Below, in pieces: positions 1 through 11,192 of a DNA stretch of 64,000 nucleotides (positions are counted from its first letter, which is position 1; every line of letters begins with the position of its first letter). The notes below the pieces were generated by a model. The model saw only the letters and a program-made list of their open reading frames with translations, made no database searches and was not told the DNA's origin. The translations under genes and the position numbers were made by a program. The stretch is from contig NW_022985184.1 in assembly GCF_010093535.1 (NCBI RefSeq), forward strand, positions 1,019,993 through 1,083,992, read 5' to 3'. The DNA comes from Lindgomyces ingoldianus (Eukaryota > Ascomycota > Dothideomycetes > Pleosporales > Lindgomycetaceae).

Positions 1-522
1 AAGCGAGCGCCAGAATCCTCGGGCACTTGCGCTAATATTGGGTGAACTGACATGTAGGGGGCCATATTACCCATGTCTTTATTGAAGTGTAGCTGTTGAA
101 TTGTGAAACTATGAGATGGGACGAAGAAGTTGAGTGAGAGAAATGGCAGTATGCGTCGAAATTTGTCGGTAGTTTCATGAAAAGGTGGCATATAGTGAAA
201 TGTTCGAGGAGGCGTTGTGGCGGTGAGCCTGTTGAACTGTGTCGAAGCCGTTGTGAAGAGATGGGATGAAGTAAATAAATTGAGCGGAATAAGAAAATTG
301 CACAGGAGATGTGGCCAAAACAACGGAAAATGGACGAAACTATTGTTGGTTGATAGAAGTGCAGGGCAAGAGTCACATATGATTAAGATTATCGTGGTGA
401 TTGAGTCCTGCGGGTGTTCTCAAGGTTCACTAGCCTAGCATCCGTGATACCGTGACAGGACCAAGAAGGAAATCTGGAGACTGCAAAAAATCCTTACAAG
501 TAGCTCCTGATTCAGATTCTTC
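1..522. other. gene-poor stretch downstream of the P450
   Basis: I see no recognisable gene here. Reading frames on both strands are short and lack any family motif. The 3' untranslated region of the minus-strand P450 should lie just left of 523. Confidence 0.5.
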
Positions 523-2209
523 TCAAATTCTTCTGTCCGAAGAACAAACCTTGACCCTTACTCCCTTGCTGTCTGCTGGGGCAAACGGCGAGAAGAAGTC
601 GTGTTCAGTACTTACATCCCTCTCCGTGGTATCGAACAATTCGAGGTGGTACTTCCAGAACAAATTACCTGCCACGAGGAGAATCTCTTGCTTCGCGAGG
701 TCGAGCCCAACGCATTGTCTCACACCCTTTCCGAACGGTACAAATCCTCTCTCCATCTGTGCAAGCTCTGCCGGGCTCGCGTCTATCCACCGATCAGGAT
801 TGAATGCTTTGGGTTCTGGGAATATGCTCTCATTGAAATGCATGTCGCGTATGGACATCGATACAACGGTGTTGGGCGGGAGCGTGTAAGTCTTACCAGA
901 AGGTGCTGTGTAAATCATGGCTGCTGTAGGGTTCCGACGAGGCAAGCGTCCAACAACCGAAGAGCTTACTCGCAGCGCTTCTTTCATCGTGGCCTTTAAG
1001 TATGGCAGTGGTTCTAGAGTGCGAATCGTAAGTAGACCGTCCGGGGGAGTGCCGGAGTCCGCAGCAGCCATTTCGAGTTCTTTTTTCAACTTGTACTGAA
1101 TAGATGGATTGGCGATAACGTAATACGTTAGAACCGAAAGGGTGTTTCCGGTGGTCTCAGTCCCTGCTCCGATAATTGTCACACACTCCTCCCATATCCT
1201 GGTAAAGGATTTCTGCTCTGCGGGAAGCGTGGTAGATGTATAGATAGCGTTAAGTACTGTTGGAGTTTCTTTTGTCTGTTCTTTCTGTTCGACTACCGCC
1301 CGAGCTTGTGAGAGAAGATCCTGCGCTAGTGTAAGCTACATCGGCCACGGAGCCGCACTAAGTATAGACGGCATACTGACATTTTGATTATCAATGATAG
1401 CCAAGCTCTGTCCTTGTGGGTCGAGAAACGCGATAACTCCTCTCGGAATCGAAGTGATGAGTGGATATATGATGGGGATGTGTCGGTTCCAGTTAATGAT
1501 ACCAGCAGTGTCTCTAAGCACACGGTTGAAAACTGCTGCGAAATCAGAGCTGTCGAGGAAGTTTCGTGTTTTCGGAGCGGCATAATCCGTGATGATATCG
1601 GTAGCGAGGCATCGATAGGCATTCTGAATATCAATCGCCTTATCGTTGGCCATGTGCTGTTCAATTCGCGTGCACAGCTGTTTCACACGGGACAGAACTC
1701 GAGGTTCTAACTTCCCAACATGCGCTTTCGAGAAAAACTGAGCATAAGCTCCCCGCCGGATCCGATGAAGGTCTGGGGATACGGTTGCGACTGCGGCACC
1801 GTTTATCCCAAATCCGCCGTAATATATGGGGTCTTTCTCCATTCGGCTATTGGAATAAAGAATGTCCCAAAAAGCCGGGTCGTTAATATGGACCTCCCAT
1901 GGGTTGATGCGCACAATGGGTCCTACAGACGTCATGAGTGTTCATCAGACGCAAAGTTAAGAATCAGAAGCAACATGGTTTACCATATTTGCGATGCATC
2001 TCTTCAACTTTGAAGAAGTATCGACCCGACTTGGGGCAATTCCACCAGAACTCGTACAAAGACGTGCATACTGCGTACCAATCTCCTGGGACAGAAGAGA
2101 GCGGGTGGAATAACACCTGATAGAGGGCCTTTGAAACACAGTAAACAAATGTCGCGCCAAGAAGCCTTAGGACTGTGTCCGTGATATTGGTATTTGCCGT
2201 GGATACCAT
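523..2209 (-). CDS. cytochrome P450 monooxygenase, trichodiene-oxygenase-like
   Basis: A membrane-bound haem-thiolate monooxygenase, expected at the ER and fed by an NADPH-P450 reductase. I join three exons: 2209-1984, 1922-1381 and 1320-523, giving 521 residues, a normal length. Introns are 61 bp (1923-1983) and 60 bp (1321-1380), both GT-AG; the first rejoins the conserved RKYGPIVRINP stretch. An N-terminal hydrophobic anchor is followed by FHPLSSVPG. The I-helix motif GAGTETT lies at residues 307-313, the ExxR pair (KEALR) at E370/R373, and the haem loop FGKGVRQCVG has its ligand at C459. The start at 2209 places the anchor as usual; an in-frame ATG at 2344 would add 45 residues. The substrate is unknown. 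Fungal relatives in this clan act in secondary metabolism, but no other biosynthetic gene lies nearby. Confidence 0.93.
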
Positions 2210-4579
2210 GCTGGATAGTTGCTGAGATTTGTGTTGTCCTGAAGGAGGGAAGCCTGCGCTGGCTGTGGAGGTTGAGATTGGGTTCTCCAGAACTGCTGCA
2301 ACGACAGACTCGACCTCGAGAATTCTAACCGGATATGGCGACATGCCCGTGATCCTTGTTATAGCCAATTGTTGTTGCGCAACGGCTCGTTTTCGCAAAC
2401 TGCATTGTATGCCACATTATTGTTTTTGTTTCTGACGGGCCTGAAAGCAGGCATAAAATCAGTTGAGTAACATGCGATTTTGAAGTCGTTGGTCACGTAC
2501 CCCTCTAATAGCTACGAGCAACGCTATCTGAGAGGCTAAGCTCTAGAGAGCGGAAGTTCATATTAGGTTCGCCTTCGACTGTCAACGACCTACCGTGTCG
2601 TGTCGGCCTTGCACTATAGCCTTGGAGATGCTAGAGGAGGGTGGTGATAGGAACGCTAACCCTTGACAAAATCGGTTAGATGGGTAATTATGTAATCAGC
2701 AAGTTGGAAGGACTATGTAGAGCCTACATCCGTATTGTCTATTATTTCCTATCGCAATCTCTCCACTTGGGCCAAGGAGACCTTGCTATCCGGCGGTGGA
2801 TGAAAATCTTATCAAATACCTAGATTCTACATTAATGTCGATTTTTAGATCTACCCTAGCTAGTCCTTGACTCTCTCGGGAGACTTGCCTATCCGAATAT
2901 CAAGAGTCTGTTTTGCTTTCTCTAGAAATAGGGTCTATCTCCATCGCATCGAACCTAATCTTCATGTAACCAGGCCAAGCCACTATCTACTAGTGCCTGC
3001 ACCTCTCTATATATCATGACTGCTCTAGAGGCTCCACACCAATACACCTCCCTTCCGCTGCACCACCACAGGCTTACACTTCATCCATTAGCAGAATCAA
3101 TTAATGTACTGCAGTCTGAGGCCATGCTATGCCTCAATGCTACGTTCCACTGTCTATTTTCGGCGTTGCTGTAGATGACATTACGAACATCTTTCAGTAT
3201 GCCTCCCTCGACTCCGTAATAGGGGTCCAGAGCCTCAGTGGGTGTGCCTTGTCTGGCCCATTAACCACAATGAAAGGGGTACCAATTTAATATAACGAAT
3301 ACTGGGAGTGAATGCAGAGAAAGGAGAACCTGGGGAAACGTGGGTGGACTGATTTCTACCCTCCAAAATACGTCTTAGTTGTTTTCCGATGGGGAAAATG
3401 CGCGTCTTCAAAAGCGCTCCGGCAAGGAGGAAAGGTGGGTTTAACTCCAGGTAGAGTTCTCAAGAATACACGCCACGACATGCAAGGGCTTTGAATTGAA
3501 GTGATGTGATACATATGCACTAACGAAAAGACACGGACATCTAAAGCTGTTGAGGATGCGACGTCGCTGAATGCTATGCCGCACGAATGTACCCATTCCA
3601 AGCGAAATCCCACTAGACGTCATCATAACCACAGCCTTCTACAAAGGATAGTACCTCGATTGATGGTGCCGGTGTTCAAGGTATGATAGTGAGAAAATAC
3701 TCTTAGATAGTATAATTCGTCCCATATCAACGATGTAAGGGTATACTGTAACATACCGAGGATTTTCCCGATCCCCACGAACACATGGACTGAATAATTT
3801 ATATAACCCCGTGGCTGTGCAGCGGAAGAGCGTTGTATTAATGTGGAGCCTCTCGGGCAGCCATATTATGTAGAGAGGGATAAGCATTAGTAGATAGTAG
3901 CTTGTCCTGGTCCGCCAGCATTTATTTGTCACTCCTCCCTTTTGTTGGCCAAGCCTACGGCATGCAAAGTCCACCATGTTCATCTGTTTCATCCGTCGCA
4001 GGGGAAGAATTTTCAACCAACAACAAAGAGTCTCTATGACGTGGGGACATTATGGGGGATGAGGCCTGAACATACGAAAATCTCCCCCTGGAGCAATGTG
4101 AGTGGTGGGTAAGTGCGGAGTAGTAGGAACAGGCACTGTCATCGCATAATAGGTTCGGATGGCTAGGTCAGATATTAAAACCGGCTGTGATAGATGAGGC
4201 AGAACAAATGAAGTTATTCTACCGCTGCTTAAAAAGGCAGGAATACATTCTGTCGACATGTCTCAATTCAAGACATATGTCTTTGCCATAGGGTTCGCTT
4301 GTGTGTCACCGGGAAGTAGTTAGCTCCATCAAATTTCGAATTCGTCCCTTGAGCAATGTCTTGGGTGCTGGTCTCAAACTTCCAAGATGACGGTTCGCGA
4401 TTCACGGCAGATATTTACCTTGCTGGTTCAGCTTGGAATGTCTTCGATAAGATTTGGTGGGCCTCAGAGTCCGATGTTTTGATATGAGACTGTTGAGTTC
4501 TAGCCTCTCATCATTACGCACGCCTCTCTCCTATTCCTATTTACGTCTCTTGAAGTGTTCCTTGTTAGTGAACTTTAAT
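2210..4579. other. gene-poor intergenic stretch, 2.4 kb
   Basis: No convincing gene. Several frames of 60-125 codons exist on both strands (for example 3639-4016 minus), but they share no recognisable motif and no splice pattern joins them. Base composition is close to the gene-rich half, so this is not RIP-damaged repeat. The P450 promoter should lie just right of 2209. Older gene decay like that of the neighbouring GH31 relic is possible but I could not show it. Confidence 0.4.
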
Positions 4580-6030
4580 GCCGAGCATCGAGTCACCGCT
4601 CGCTCGACCAACCCTCTGTCCATGGCTACCTAAACTTATTGCTTAACCAGAGATTCGTCTTCAAGTCAAAATCTATGACGCAGCGCAGCAAGCATAACAA
4701 GTACGACGCTCAGGATTTCCAAGGCCACCAGCTAATGCTGTCAGCCTATTGGACTCTACTCTAACCTTTACATACACCGAGATTCCATTTTCCTTTCAGT
4801 GACGCGAAAGGCTACAAATAATGCACTGTCGAATCCTCCGCCGCTAGTTTCGTATTCGTGCCTCAATATGTGTGTCTCAGAATTCGACTATCCTGGCCAT
4901 CTCATTTCTAAGACCCGGGGAGTATACGGATCCCTCCCAATTGGCCACTAGAAATTACGCCAGAGCCGGAAGCCCTACTACAGATCCCCCTCTTATAGAT
5001 AGGTGAGACATATATGGAGTAGGGATGCATATGGAACTCTTAATGGAGGCAACATATACAGCCAGTATCCAATTTCTCTGACGACCGAGGGTGTCTGGAA
5101 CCCACTCTGTTCTTTCCCAGCTCAAGTAGCATGAGCATAAATATCAATGGCACTAGCGGATAATACCTTGAATTCAATGCGGTCGATTTCTACTTCTTTA
5201 CTGCCTAGCCCGAACCAGGTTAGCACGAAACACGCCGGGGTCTCTGTTTTCCTTACCATGCAGCCTTATTGGGGATATGGGTGCTATCGGTGCGAATATG
5301 GCTACCGTGATGTCTACCAGATTCCCGAAGTGGTTCCGAATTACCCTTCTGCGGACATACCACTCGATATGAGATATCTTCCTGTTTATCCTTGCCGGAA
5401 ATGGACCTATGCTAACTGAATTGGACTATGTAGACTGATATTGATTGTATGGAACTGCGAAAAGCGTCTACTTTGGATCCGGAAGATTTTCACATGAGAA
5501 GATGCGCAAACTCGTTACATATCTCCATGAGCACCACCAGCATTACGTAGTGATGGTAGATCTGTACTCAACCTATCAGGGTTACCCTGCTATCAATAAT
5601 AGAGAGTATATGGGCATCTTCCCCAACACGCGAAAACGGGTGTATCTACAAAGGCATGGTTTGGCCTGGGTTTCACAGATTGGATCCATCCCGACACTCA
5701 ATCTTGCTGGGAAAATGCGTTTCCTACATTCTTTAATGTCAATACAGGCGATGATATCGATGCTCCGTAAGTTGCACCCTACCATATTCAACAAGGTGCT
5801 CGATAGGAACAAATCGACTTAGATCGATTGATATAAATGAGACTTCCAGTTTCTGTCCATTCTATTGTGGTGACCCCAAAGACACTTTATCTCTGGCTAT
5901 AATGTTTGCAGAGGCTGACCATGACCCTAGACTTTGCTAGGAAGTCTGGAAATCCTCACAACCACCGCCAGTAAGGAGCGACTCTGGAATACTTATCCTA
6001 GGCTTGCCTGCTGATTTCCAGTCAAAATTG
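4580..6030 (+). pseudogene. GH31 alpha-glucosidase pseudogene (N-terminal half only)
   Basis: A relic of a secreted glycoside hydrolase family 31 enzyme (Aspergillus AgdC-like), scattered over all three plus frames. Recognisable pieces in order are IRLQVKIYDAAQQA (about 4653), RPPANAVSLLDSTLTFTYTE (about 4700-4780), GEYTDPSQLATRNYARA (about 4918), WSRDAYG (about 5015), MQPYWGYGCYRCEYGYRDVY (about 5260), TDIDCMELRKASTLDPEDFH (about 5435), KLVTYLHEHHQHYVVMVD (about 5510), FTDWIHPDTQSCWENAF (about 5675), FFNVNTGDDIDAP (about 5735), then a possible intron and INETSSFCP, the remains of the nucleophile motif. It ends near PADFQ at about 6027. Stops and frameshifts interrupt it repeatedly. The C-terminal half, with the acid/base Asp, is missing. 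The lesions are mostly indels and do not look like RIP. Confidence 0.85.
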
Positions 6031-6265
6031 TACCGGCTGGCCATTCACACTCCTGATGAAGAGCAGTACGGGTTTCGCGTGAAAAGTGCACTGGCAATGG
6101 CTAAAGCGGCTGGGGACGTTGGAAACCTTCGAGGGTGGTAGGTCAAGATAGCACGTGACGGTACTCGGAAGAATAGTTGTGCCTGTTTCCGCTAGCCTGG
6201 TGAACTTTTGGCGACTAAGCTTTCGAGACGGTGAGCCCAGCAACAACAAACCGGCAACTGACAAA

Positions 6266-7753
6266 ATGCTGTGCGCAATCTCTGGGGTAGCTCCCCAAGT
6301 CCCTGTTGCTTCACGCAAGAGCGGTAATGTCTTCGAGAAACGCCTGATTGAGGCTCACATCGCCGAAAGCCAAACCGACCCAGTAACTGGTGAGGAGCTC
6401 TCCGTCGACGACCTCATCGAGCTCAAGTCTGCCCCCGTCGTGACAGCACGCCCGCCCAGTCTCACCTCTATCCCCGCTCTCCTCAGCGCGTTCCAGACCG
6501 AATGGGATGCTCTCCTCCTTGAGTCGTACGCCCTGAAGAAGCAGCTGGCGCTGACGACGCAGGAGCTCAGCGCAGCGCTGTACGCGAACGATGCTGCCAC
6601 GCGAGTTATTGCAAGATTGAGCCAAGAGCGCGACGAAGCTCGAGAAGCTCTTTCGAACGGGACTATACGTGAACGTGGCGCTACCAGCAACGGAGACGCG
6701 ATGCAAATTGACAGCCAAGGTCTCCCTGACGACCTCGTCGCTAAAGTTGATGAGGCTCAGCAACAGTATGTCTATGCCCACGGCGAGGGCTTTCCAACCC
6801 CAATTTCATTGCTAACATCGCATAGACTCTTCGGCGGGCGACGAAAACGCCACATTCCCGACGGCTGGGCTACCGCCGACAACATCGCGTCTCTCCATGT
6901 AACAAGCTCGACCGACGCTCTGTTCCTAGACAGCCCCACAATTGTCCTCGACGAGTCTGGAGACTTAGCACTCTTCGGAGGTGCCAACGGTGTTGCCAGC
7001 GTCTACTCTCTATCACAACAGAAAGTGCTTCATGCCTTACAGTGCGGCTCTGCCGTGACGGCCACGTTATGGTGGCAGTCCCGTGCGATTGTTGCGACTT
7101 CAGCCGGCACCATCAAGGTGTTCGATGGTTCCAATGAGGTTGCAGAGTTGGGGTCACACGCAGGACAAGTGACGTCCATTGCTCTTCATCCTAGCGGCGC
7201 TATCCTGGCCTCGACAGGAATAGACAAGTACCTCATGTTCTATGATCTATCGAGCTTTAAGGTGGTTTCACGGGTCTATACTGAAGCTGCCATTACTTGC
7301 TGCGCGTTTCACGTAGATGGCTTACTCTTCTTTACGGGCAGTCCGGACGAGCGAATTCGAATCTACGACGTTAAGAATGGTACTAAAATGGCCGATCTCG
7401 AGACGGGTGGAGCTGTTCACAGCATCTCCTTCTCAGAGAACGGGACCTGGTTCGCAGTTACCCAGACTGGTTCGAGCACTGTGTCCGTGTGGGATCTTAG
7501 GAAACAGGCAGTTATCAAGGTGCTCGATGTTGGCAGCCCAGTGAACAACATTCATTGGGATTACACCGGACAGTTCTTGGCGACGGCAGGATCCGGTTGC
7601 GTCTCGGTGCAACAGTACACAAAATCTTCAAAGAGCTGGTCGGAGCCTGTTCGGAAGGCTGTTCCTGCGCGGGATGTCGCATGGGGTTCCAATGCATCCG
7701 TGTTAGTAGTTTTATCCCCAGAGGGCGCATTGAGTATTCTTAGTGGAGCGTAA
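6266..7753 (+). CDS. prp19: Prp19, pre-mRNA splicing factor and U-box E3 ubiquitin ligase
   Basis: Core subunit of the Prp19/NineTeen complex, which ubiquitinates spliceosome components and stabilises the activated spliceosome in the nucleus; it also acts in DNA-damage signalling. Exons 6266-6765 and 6826-7753 give 475 residues. The start MLCAISGVAP is the conserved N-terminus, so an upstream in-frame ATG at 6155 is rejected. The U-box covers about residues 1-70 (KRLIEAHIAESQTDPVTGEE), followed by the tetramerising coiled coil (about 85-135) and then RRKRHIPDGWATADNI and a C-terminal WD40 propeller to the end. The 60-bp intron 6766-6825 starts GTATGT and has branch point GCTAAC and end CATAG. 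It is a multiple of three and free of stops, so retention would add 20 residues. Confidence 0.95.
   Translation: MLCAISGVAPQVPVASRKSGNVFEKRLIEAHIAESQTDPVTGEELSVDDLIELKSAPVVTARPPSLTSIPALLSAFQTEWDALLLESYALKKQLALTTQELSAALYANDAATRVIARLSQERDEAREALSNGTIRERGATSNGDAMQIDSQGLPDDLVAKVDEAQQQYVYAHGEGFPTPISLLTSHRLFGGRRKRHIPDGWATADNIASLHVTSSTDALFLDSPTIVLDESGDLALFGGANGVASVYSLSQQKVLHALQCGSAVTATLWWQSRAIVATSAGTIKVFDGSNEVAELGSHAGQVTSIALHPSGAILASTGIDKYLMFYDLSSFKVVSRVYTEAAITCCAFHVDGLLFFTGSPDERIRIYDVKNGTKMADLETGGAVHSISFSENGTWFAVTQTGSSTVSVWDLRKQAVIKVLDVGSPVNNIHWDYTGQFLATAGSGCVSVQQYTKSSKSWSEPVRKAVPARDVAWGSNASVLVVLSPEGALSILSGA
6766..6825 (+). other. stop-free, in-frame Prp19 intron
   Basis: GTATGT donor, GCTAAC branch site and CATAG acceptor mark it as an intron. 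Its length (60) divides by three and it has no in-frame stop, so retained transcripts would still be translated through. Homologues join the flanking coding sequence directly, so the spliced form is expected to be the functional one. Confidence 0.85.
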
Positions 7754-8411
7754 GGCGGAAGGGGAGCTGCGAGCGAGGCAAGTTCGCAATATTGAAGTAG
7801 AACAGCAAGGCTAGAGGCCCCAAAAGGAGACGCTGTGTTTTCGAAGAGTGCCTGGGCTGCCGGGCTTGTACTCTCAGCGTGTTGGATTGGTCCTGAGAGC
7901 ACTCCGGACTTGGCACTACCTAAGTAAAATGGAATTGGCTCGGCGGATGGCATCCAACAAAATGTAACATAGATGAATTGTTCTAGAAGTAGTAGGGGAG
8001 AACAGGAGACCCTTGGAATTCTTCCAGATGCGCTCTCACGTTCGTTTTGACAGGTGAAGCCCGCACGCTTTAGACGGAGCTTGGCGGCCATAGTGGGAGA
8101 GGAGACCAAAGCTAGGAGGTAAAGCGGAGATGGGCGTAGCGCTCCCAAGCGGCGACGGCCTTCATTCCGAGTGAATGCAGCATCGGGGGATGCTCTTTGC
8201 GTCGTGGATAGGGTTGTTTGGCTAAAGGAGTGAAAGAGAAAGCGGCATGGTTCCGAAGCTCGCCCTCCATGAATTCCTCATCCTTGCCACCACCAACAAA
8301 CCCACCTCACCAAACACCGATCACTCCTCTCGCCTGCCCTCACGCCTCCTTTCCCCTCCCTCCACCTTTTCCAGCCCTTTCTGTTAACGCACCCTGCCAG
8401 CGCCCCAGAGC
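7754..8411. other. intergenic: prp19 3' end and promoter of the RING gene
   Basis: No gene accepted. A minus-strand frame (8148-7561) runs through here into the prp19 coding end but has no recognisable motif. The pyrimidine-rich tract at about 8320-8400, just before the ATG at 8412, is typical of fungal core promoters and 5' leaders. Confidence 0.5.
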
Positions 8412-9681
8412 ATGGACAGCGATTTTGGCTACGGCTATTCGCGTCCGCACTCGCACAGACACAACAAGGTGGGTTCATGGTGCCGCCGACCTAGACGGTG
8501 GCCGCAGCGCAGAGTGAAAGCGTTTCGCTGACGGTTTCTCCACCGCAGAGGACGCATGCTCAAATGGAGCATAACCGCTCCACGTCGCCGACCTGGAGCT
8601 CAATAAGCCGCCTCTCAGTGTCCCGCGAGCCCAGTAGCCCTTCACACCCGCAAGTTGCAGGCCCGACGCTGCCACGGATCCCCAACATGGCCTCCAGCCA
8701 GCCGCGAAGATACCTGGGCGATGGATTCGACTACCGAAGACCCATTTCGCTCTCGAGGAATGACGCCCAGACCCCGCTGATCGACCTGACAGCTGACGAT
8801 GCGGGCCCCTCGATGTCGAGCAACGCCCAGACTGCCGCTCGAGCGCAGCGGCCACCACGCTTCCCCCGCGAGATCATCGACCTCGACGACGACGCCTCCG
8901 CGCAGCCGGTAGCCCCTCCAGATTCGCCTGATATTCAGTTCATCTCTGCACGAACCCTTGATCCGCCGCGACGGCCTGTCCCTCCCACTCTCCGGACAAA
9001 CACGCCCAACAACGATGGCGACGATGACGACCTAGAGATCTTGGGGGTCCATAGTGTGCCTGCTGAGCGACAGGCAGCGGGAGAGTACTTCGACCAGATG
9101 GTCGACCATTTCCTCGAGAACATGGTGCAAGGTCCCGGCCTTACTCGTTTCCAGGCCGAGGTCCAGAGGATACGTAGGCCGGCAATACCACCTCGGGCTG
9201 GTGGGGCTCGTGGACGACCCCACGTACACGTTGGGTTCATGGCGCCCGAGATAGACTTCCACGTGGTAGGCTTCGACATGGGCCTAGGAGGAGGACCTGC
9301 TCCACCGCCACCGACATACGATGCACCTCCGGCGGCACCAAACGGCTTCACGAGGTCACCAGTTGAGGGCGATGTTCTCGTCTGTCCGAACTGTGAAGAC
9401 GAGCTATGTTTGGGTGACTCGGATCTCAAGAAGCAGGTGTGGATCATAAAGAAATGCGGCCACGTGAGTTCCCTATCTCAAATCCAGCGCATTTCTGGCA
9501 CACTAACAGGGTTCTGAAGGTTTACTGTGGAGACTGTACCGCAAACCGGGCCCTCAAGACCAGACCAAAAGGCAAAGAAAAGATAGGCCTTCTTCGCCCC
9601 AAGACCTTCAAGATCTGTGTGGTCGAGGGCTGCGAAGAGAAAGCGCACACTCGAAACTCCATGATCCAAGTCTTCCTCTGA
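8412..9681 (+). CDS. RING finger protein with SUMO-interacting motifs (STUbL-like E3 ligase)
   Basis: Probably a SUMO-targeted ubiquitin ligase subunit, related in plan to Slx8/Rfp1/RNF4: SIMs bind poly-SUMO chains and the RING recruits an E2, in the nucleus. Exons 8412-8468, 8549-9463 and 9520-9681 give 377 residues. The first exon (MDSDFGYGYSRPHSHRHNK) was chosen because the second exon has no suitable ATG at its 5' edge and an 80-bp GTGGGT...CCGCAG intron joins in phase. SIM-like acidic-flanked patches are LIDLTADD (residues 96-103), EIIDLDDD (127-134), DIQFIS (147-152) and DLEILGV (180-186). RING ligands are C298, C301, C322, H324, C327, C330, C357 and C362. The last pair is spaced by four residues instead of two. 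A 56-bp intron sits inside the RING after CGH. SUMO targeting is inferred. Confidence 0.82.
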
Positions 9682-10162
9682 GTTTGCGGCTCCCCACACA
9701 CCTTATGACCTGTTTCAGACTAACCAAATTCCCTTCTCCCTCTCTCCTGCGTTGGTTGGAATCGTGGCATTTTAGCGATACCCTGCATTAAATCGGCTTT
9801 CCGGGGGTGACATGATTTCACTGCTCTCGACTAGCGCCGTCTTGGGGTCTGTTGCTGGTTGCATAGCCCTGGTGTTGGCTGGTCATCTCGTGGGTTTCTT
9901 TGGTGCTTCATGGGCGACATGGGATGTAATGCGGGACATGCGGGTGAAGGTATAACGTACATATAGATACCGAACAAGCATGGTTTGGATCAAAGCAGCG
10001 TGAAGTATGTGCGCGGCGTTAACCCCGGCGATTAGAATTTGCCAAGCATCCAGGGCACATGCCCCTGTCATGAAATTCATCTGTGCACTACGAGCTCAAC
10101 AACGAGCGCTTCTGACTCCTTGCTCTGCAGAGTAATATCGATAGCTTCCGCACACTTCTGAA
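9682..10162. other. intergenic with one 47-codon ORF
   Basis: Lies between the RING gene and phs1. The only item of note is an ATG frame at 9812-9955 (+) coding 47 residues with one hydrophobic segment (LGSVAGCIALVLAGHLVGFF). It has no family I recognise and may be chance. The phs1 promoter should occupy the right end. Confidence 0.4.
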
Positions 10163-10925
10163 ATGTCGTCCAAATCTCAGCCAAAGCCAAAAGCGTCGTC
10201 ACTCAAGACTGCCTACCTTCTCGCGTATAACGCGCTATCGACGGTCCTTTGGTTCCTTGTGCTGAGACGAGTTGTTTCAATCGCATCAACCAATGGCCTG
10301 AGAAATGGACAAGTCTACCATCACACAGAGAGCTTCTGCCGGCTCACACAGACGGCAGCGGTCCTGGAAGTTGTTCATTCGCTGTTCGGTATTCCTCCGT
10401 TTATTCCTACGCACCTTGCGGAAGGAGGCTAACAAGAAGTCTGTAGGAATCGTACGCGCCCCACTCCTGACAACCCTGATGCAGGTTGCAAGCCGCCTCC
10501 TGCTTGTCTGGGGCATTGGCTACAATTTCCCCCAGACGACTAAGTTTTCGCCGGCGTATAGCAGCATGCTGGTCGCTTGGAGCGTGACCGAGGTCGTGCG
10601 GTATTCATATTTCGTCTTTGTCCTGGGTGGCACAGGCGTACCTTGGTTATGGACGTGGTTGAGGCATAGCTTCCCATAAGCCCTCCCCCCTGCGAGCTTT
10701 TCTGACAAAAATCCCAGGTACAACACTTTCTTGGTCCTCTACCCCCTCGGTGTTGCTAGCGAGACGTGGTTGGTCTATAACGCCATTGGGCCGGCTTCAA
10801 GAATTAATGAGACATATGGGTATGTATTGTATGGTATTCTGGCAACATATGTGCCAGGATTCTACATGCTCTTCACGCACATGCTGAAGCAGCGGGGGAA
10901 GGTCATGCGCAGCAAGACTACCTAG
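10163..10925 (+). CDS. phs1: Phs1, very-long-chain 3-hydroxyacyl-CoA dehydratase
   Basis: Third enzyme of the ER very-long-chain fatty-acid elongation cycle: it dehydrates 3-hydroxyacyl-CoA to trans-2-enoyl-CoA. Exons 10163-10388, 10447-10663 and 10718-10925 give 216 residues, matching the yeast protein's size. About six hydrophobic segments are visible, from TAYLLAYNALSTVLWFLVL near the N-terminus to YVLYGILATYVPGFYML near the C-terminus. The conserved signature YPLGVASE carries the catalytic pair, here Y156 and E163 (Y149/E156 in yeast). The first intron (58 bp) is GT-AG with branch site GGCTAACAA. The second (10664-10717, 54 bp) must be read as GC-AG to keep the conserved WLRYNTF junction. 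The C-terminus is basic (KQRGKVMRSKTT), as in ER proteins. Confidence 0.94.
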
Positions 10926-11192
10926 ACGCATCATACCACTGTTTCTGTGGAGAAAATGCCCTCATCATAACCCGGCAAGCTACCCGTAAGACGTATAGAT
11001 ATCAGCTTTATCTTCTTCACAGAGTGTATCCCCTGGGCCCTAAGCCATGCACTCCACCCTCGATATATACATAAACAGACGTAGAGATACAACTGAGAGT
11101 GCCTGACGAAGATTTGGGGTGTAGTCAACCAAAGGGGCAAACAGTTCAGGCGGTGGCTCGTGGCACGTCATTCCTCAATTTGTCTTCGTTCT

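Noticed and set aside
2210..2398. Longer P450 N-terminus from 2398 or 2344
   Set aside because: The frame at 2398 starts with TTG, and the extra residues before 2209 are polar and atypical ahead of the membrane anchor.
3639..4016. 125-codon minus frame with hydrophobic patches
   Set aside because: It looked a little like a membrane-protein fragment, but no run of conserved residues could be matched and flanking frames do not extend it.
5147..5822. Two separate plus-strand ORFs taken as genes
   Set aside because: Both are pieces of one GH31 relic; neighbouring frames carry the missing family segments, so neither is an independent gene.
7561..8148. 195-codon minus-strand frame overlapping the 3' end of prp19
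   Set aside because: It overlaps real coding sequence antisense, has no family motif and no splice partner. Most likely a chance frame.
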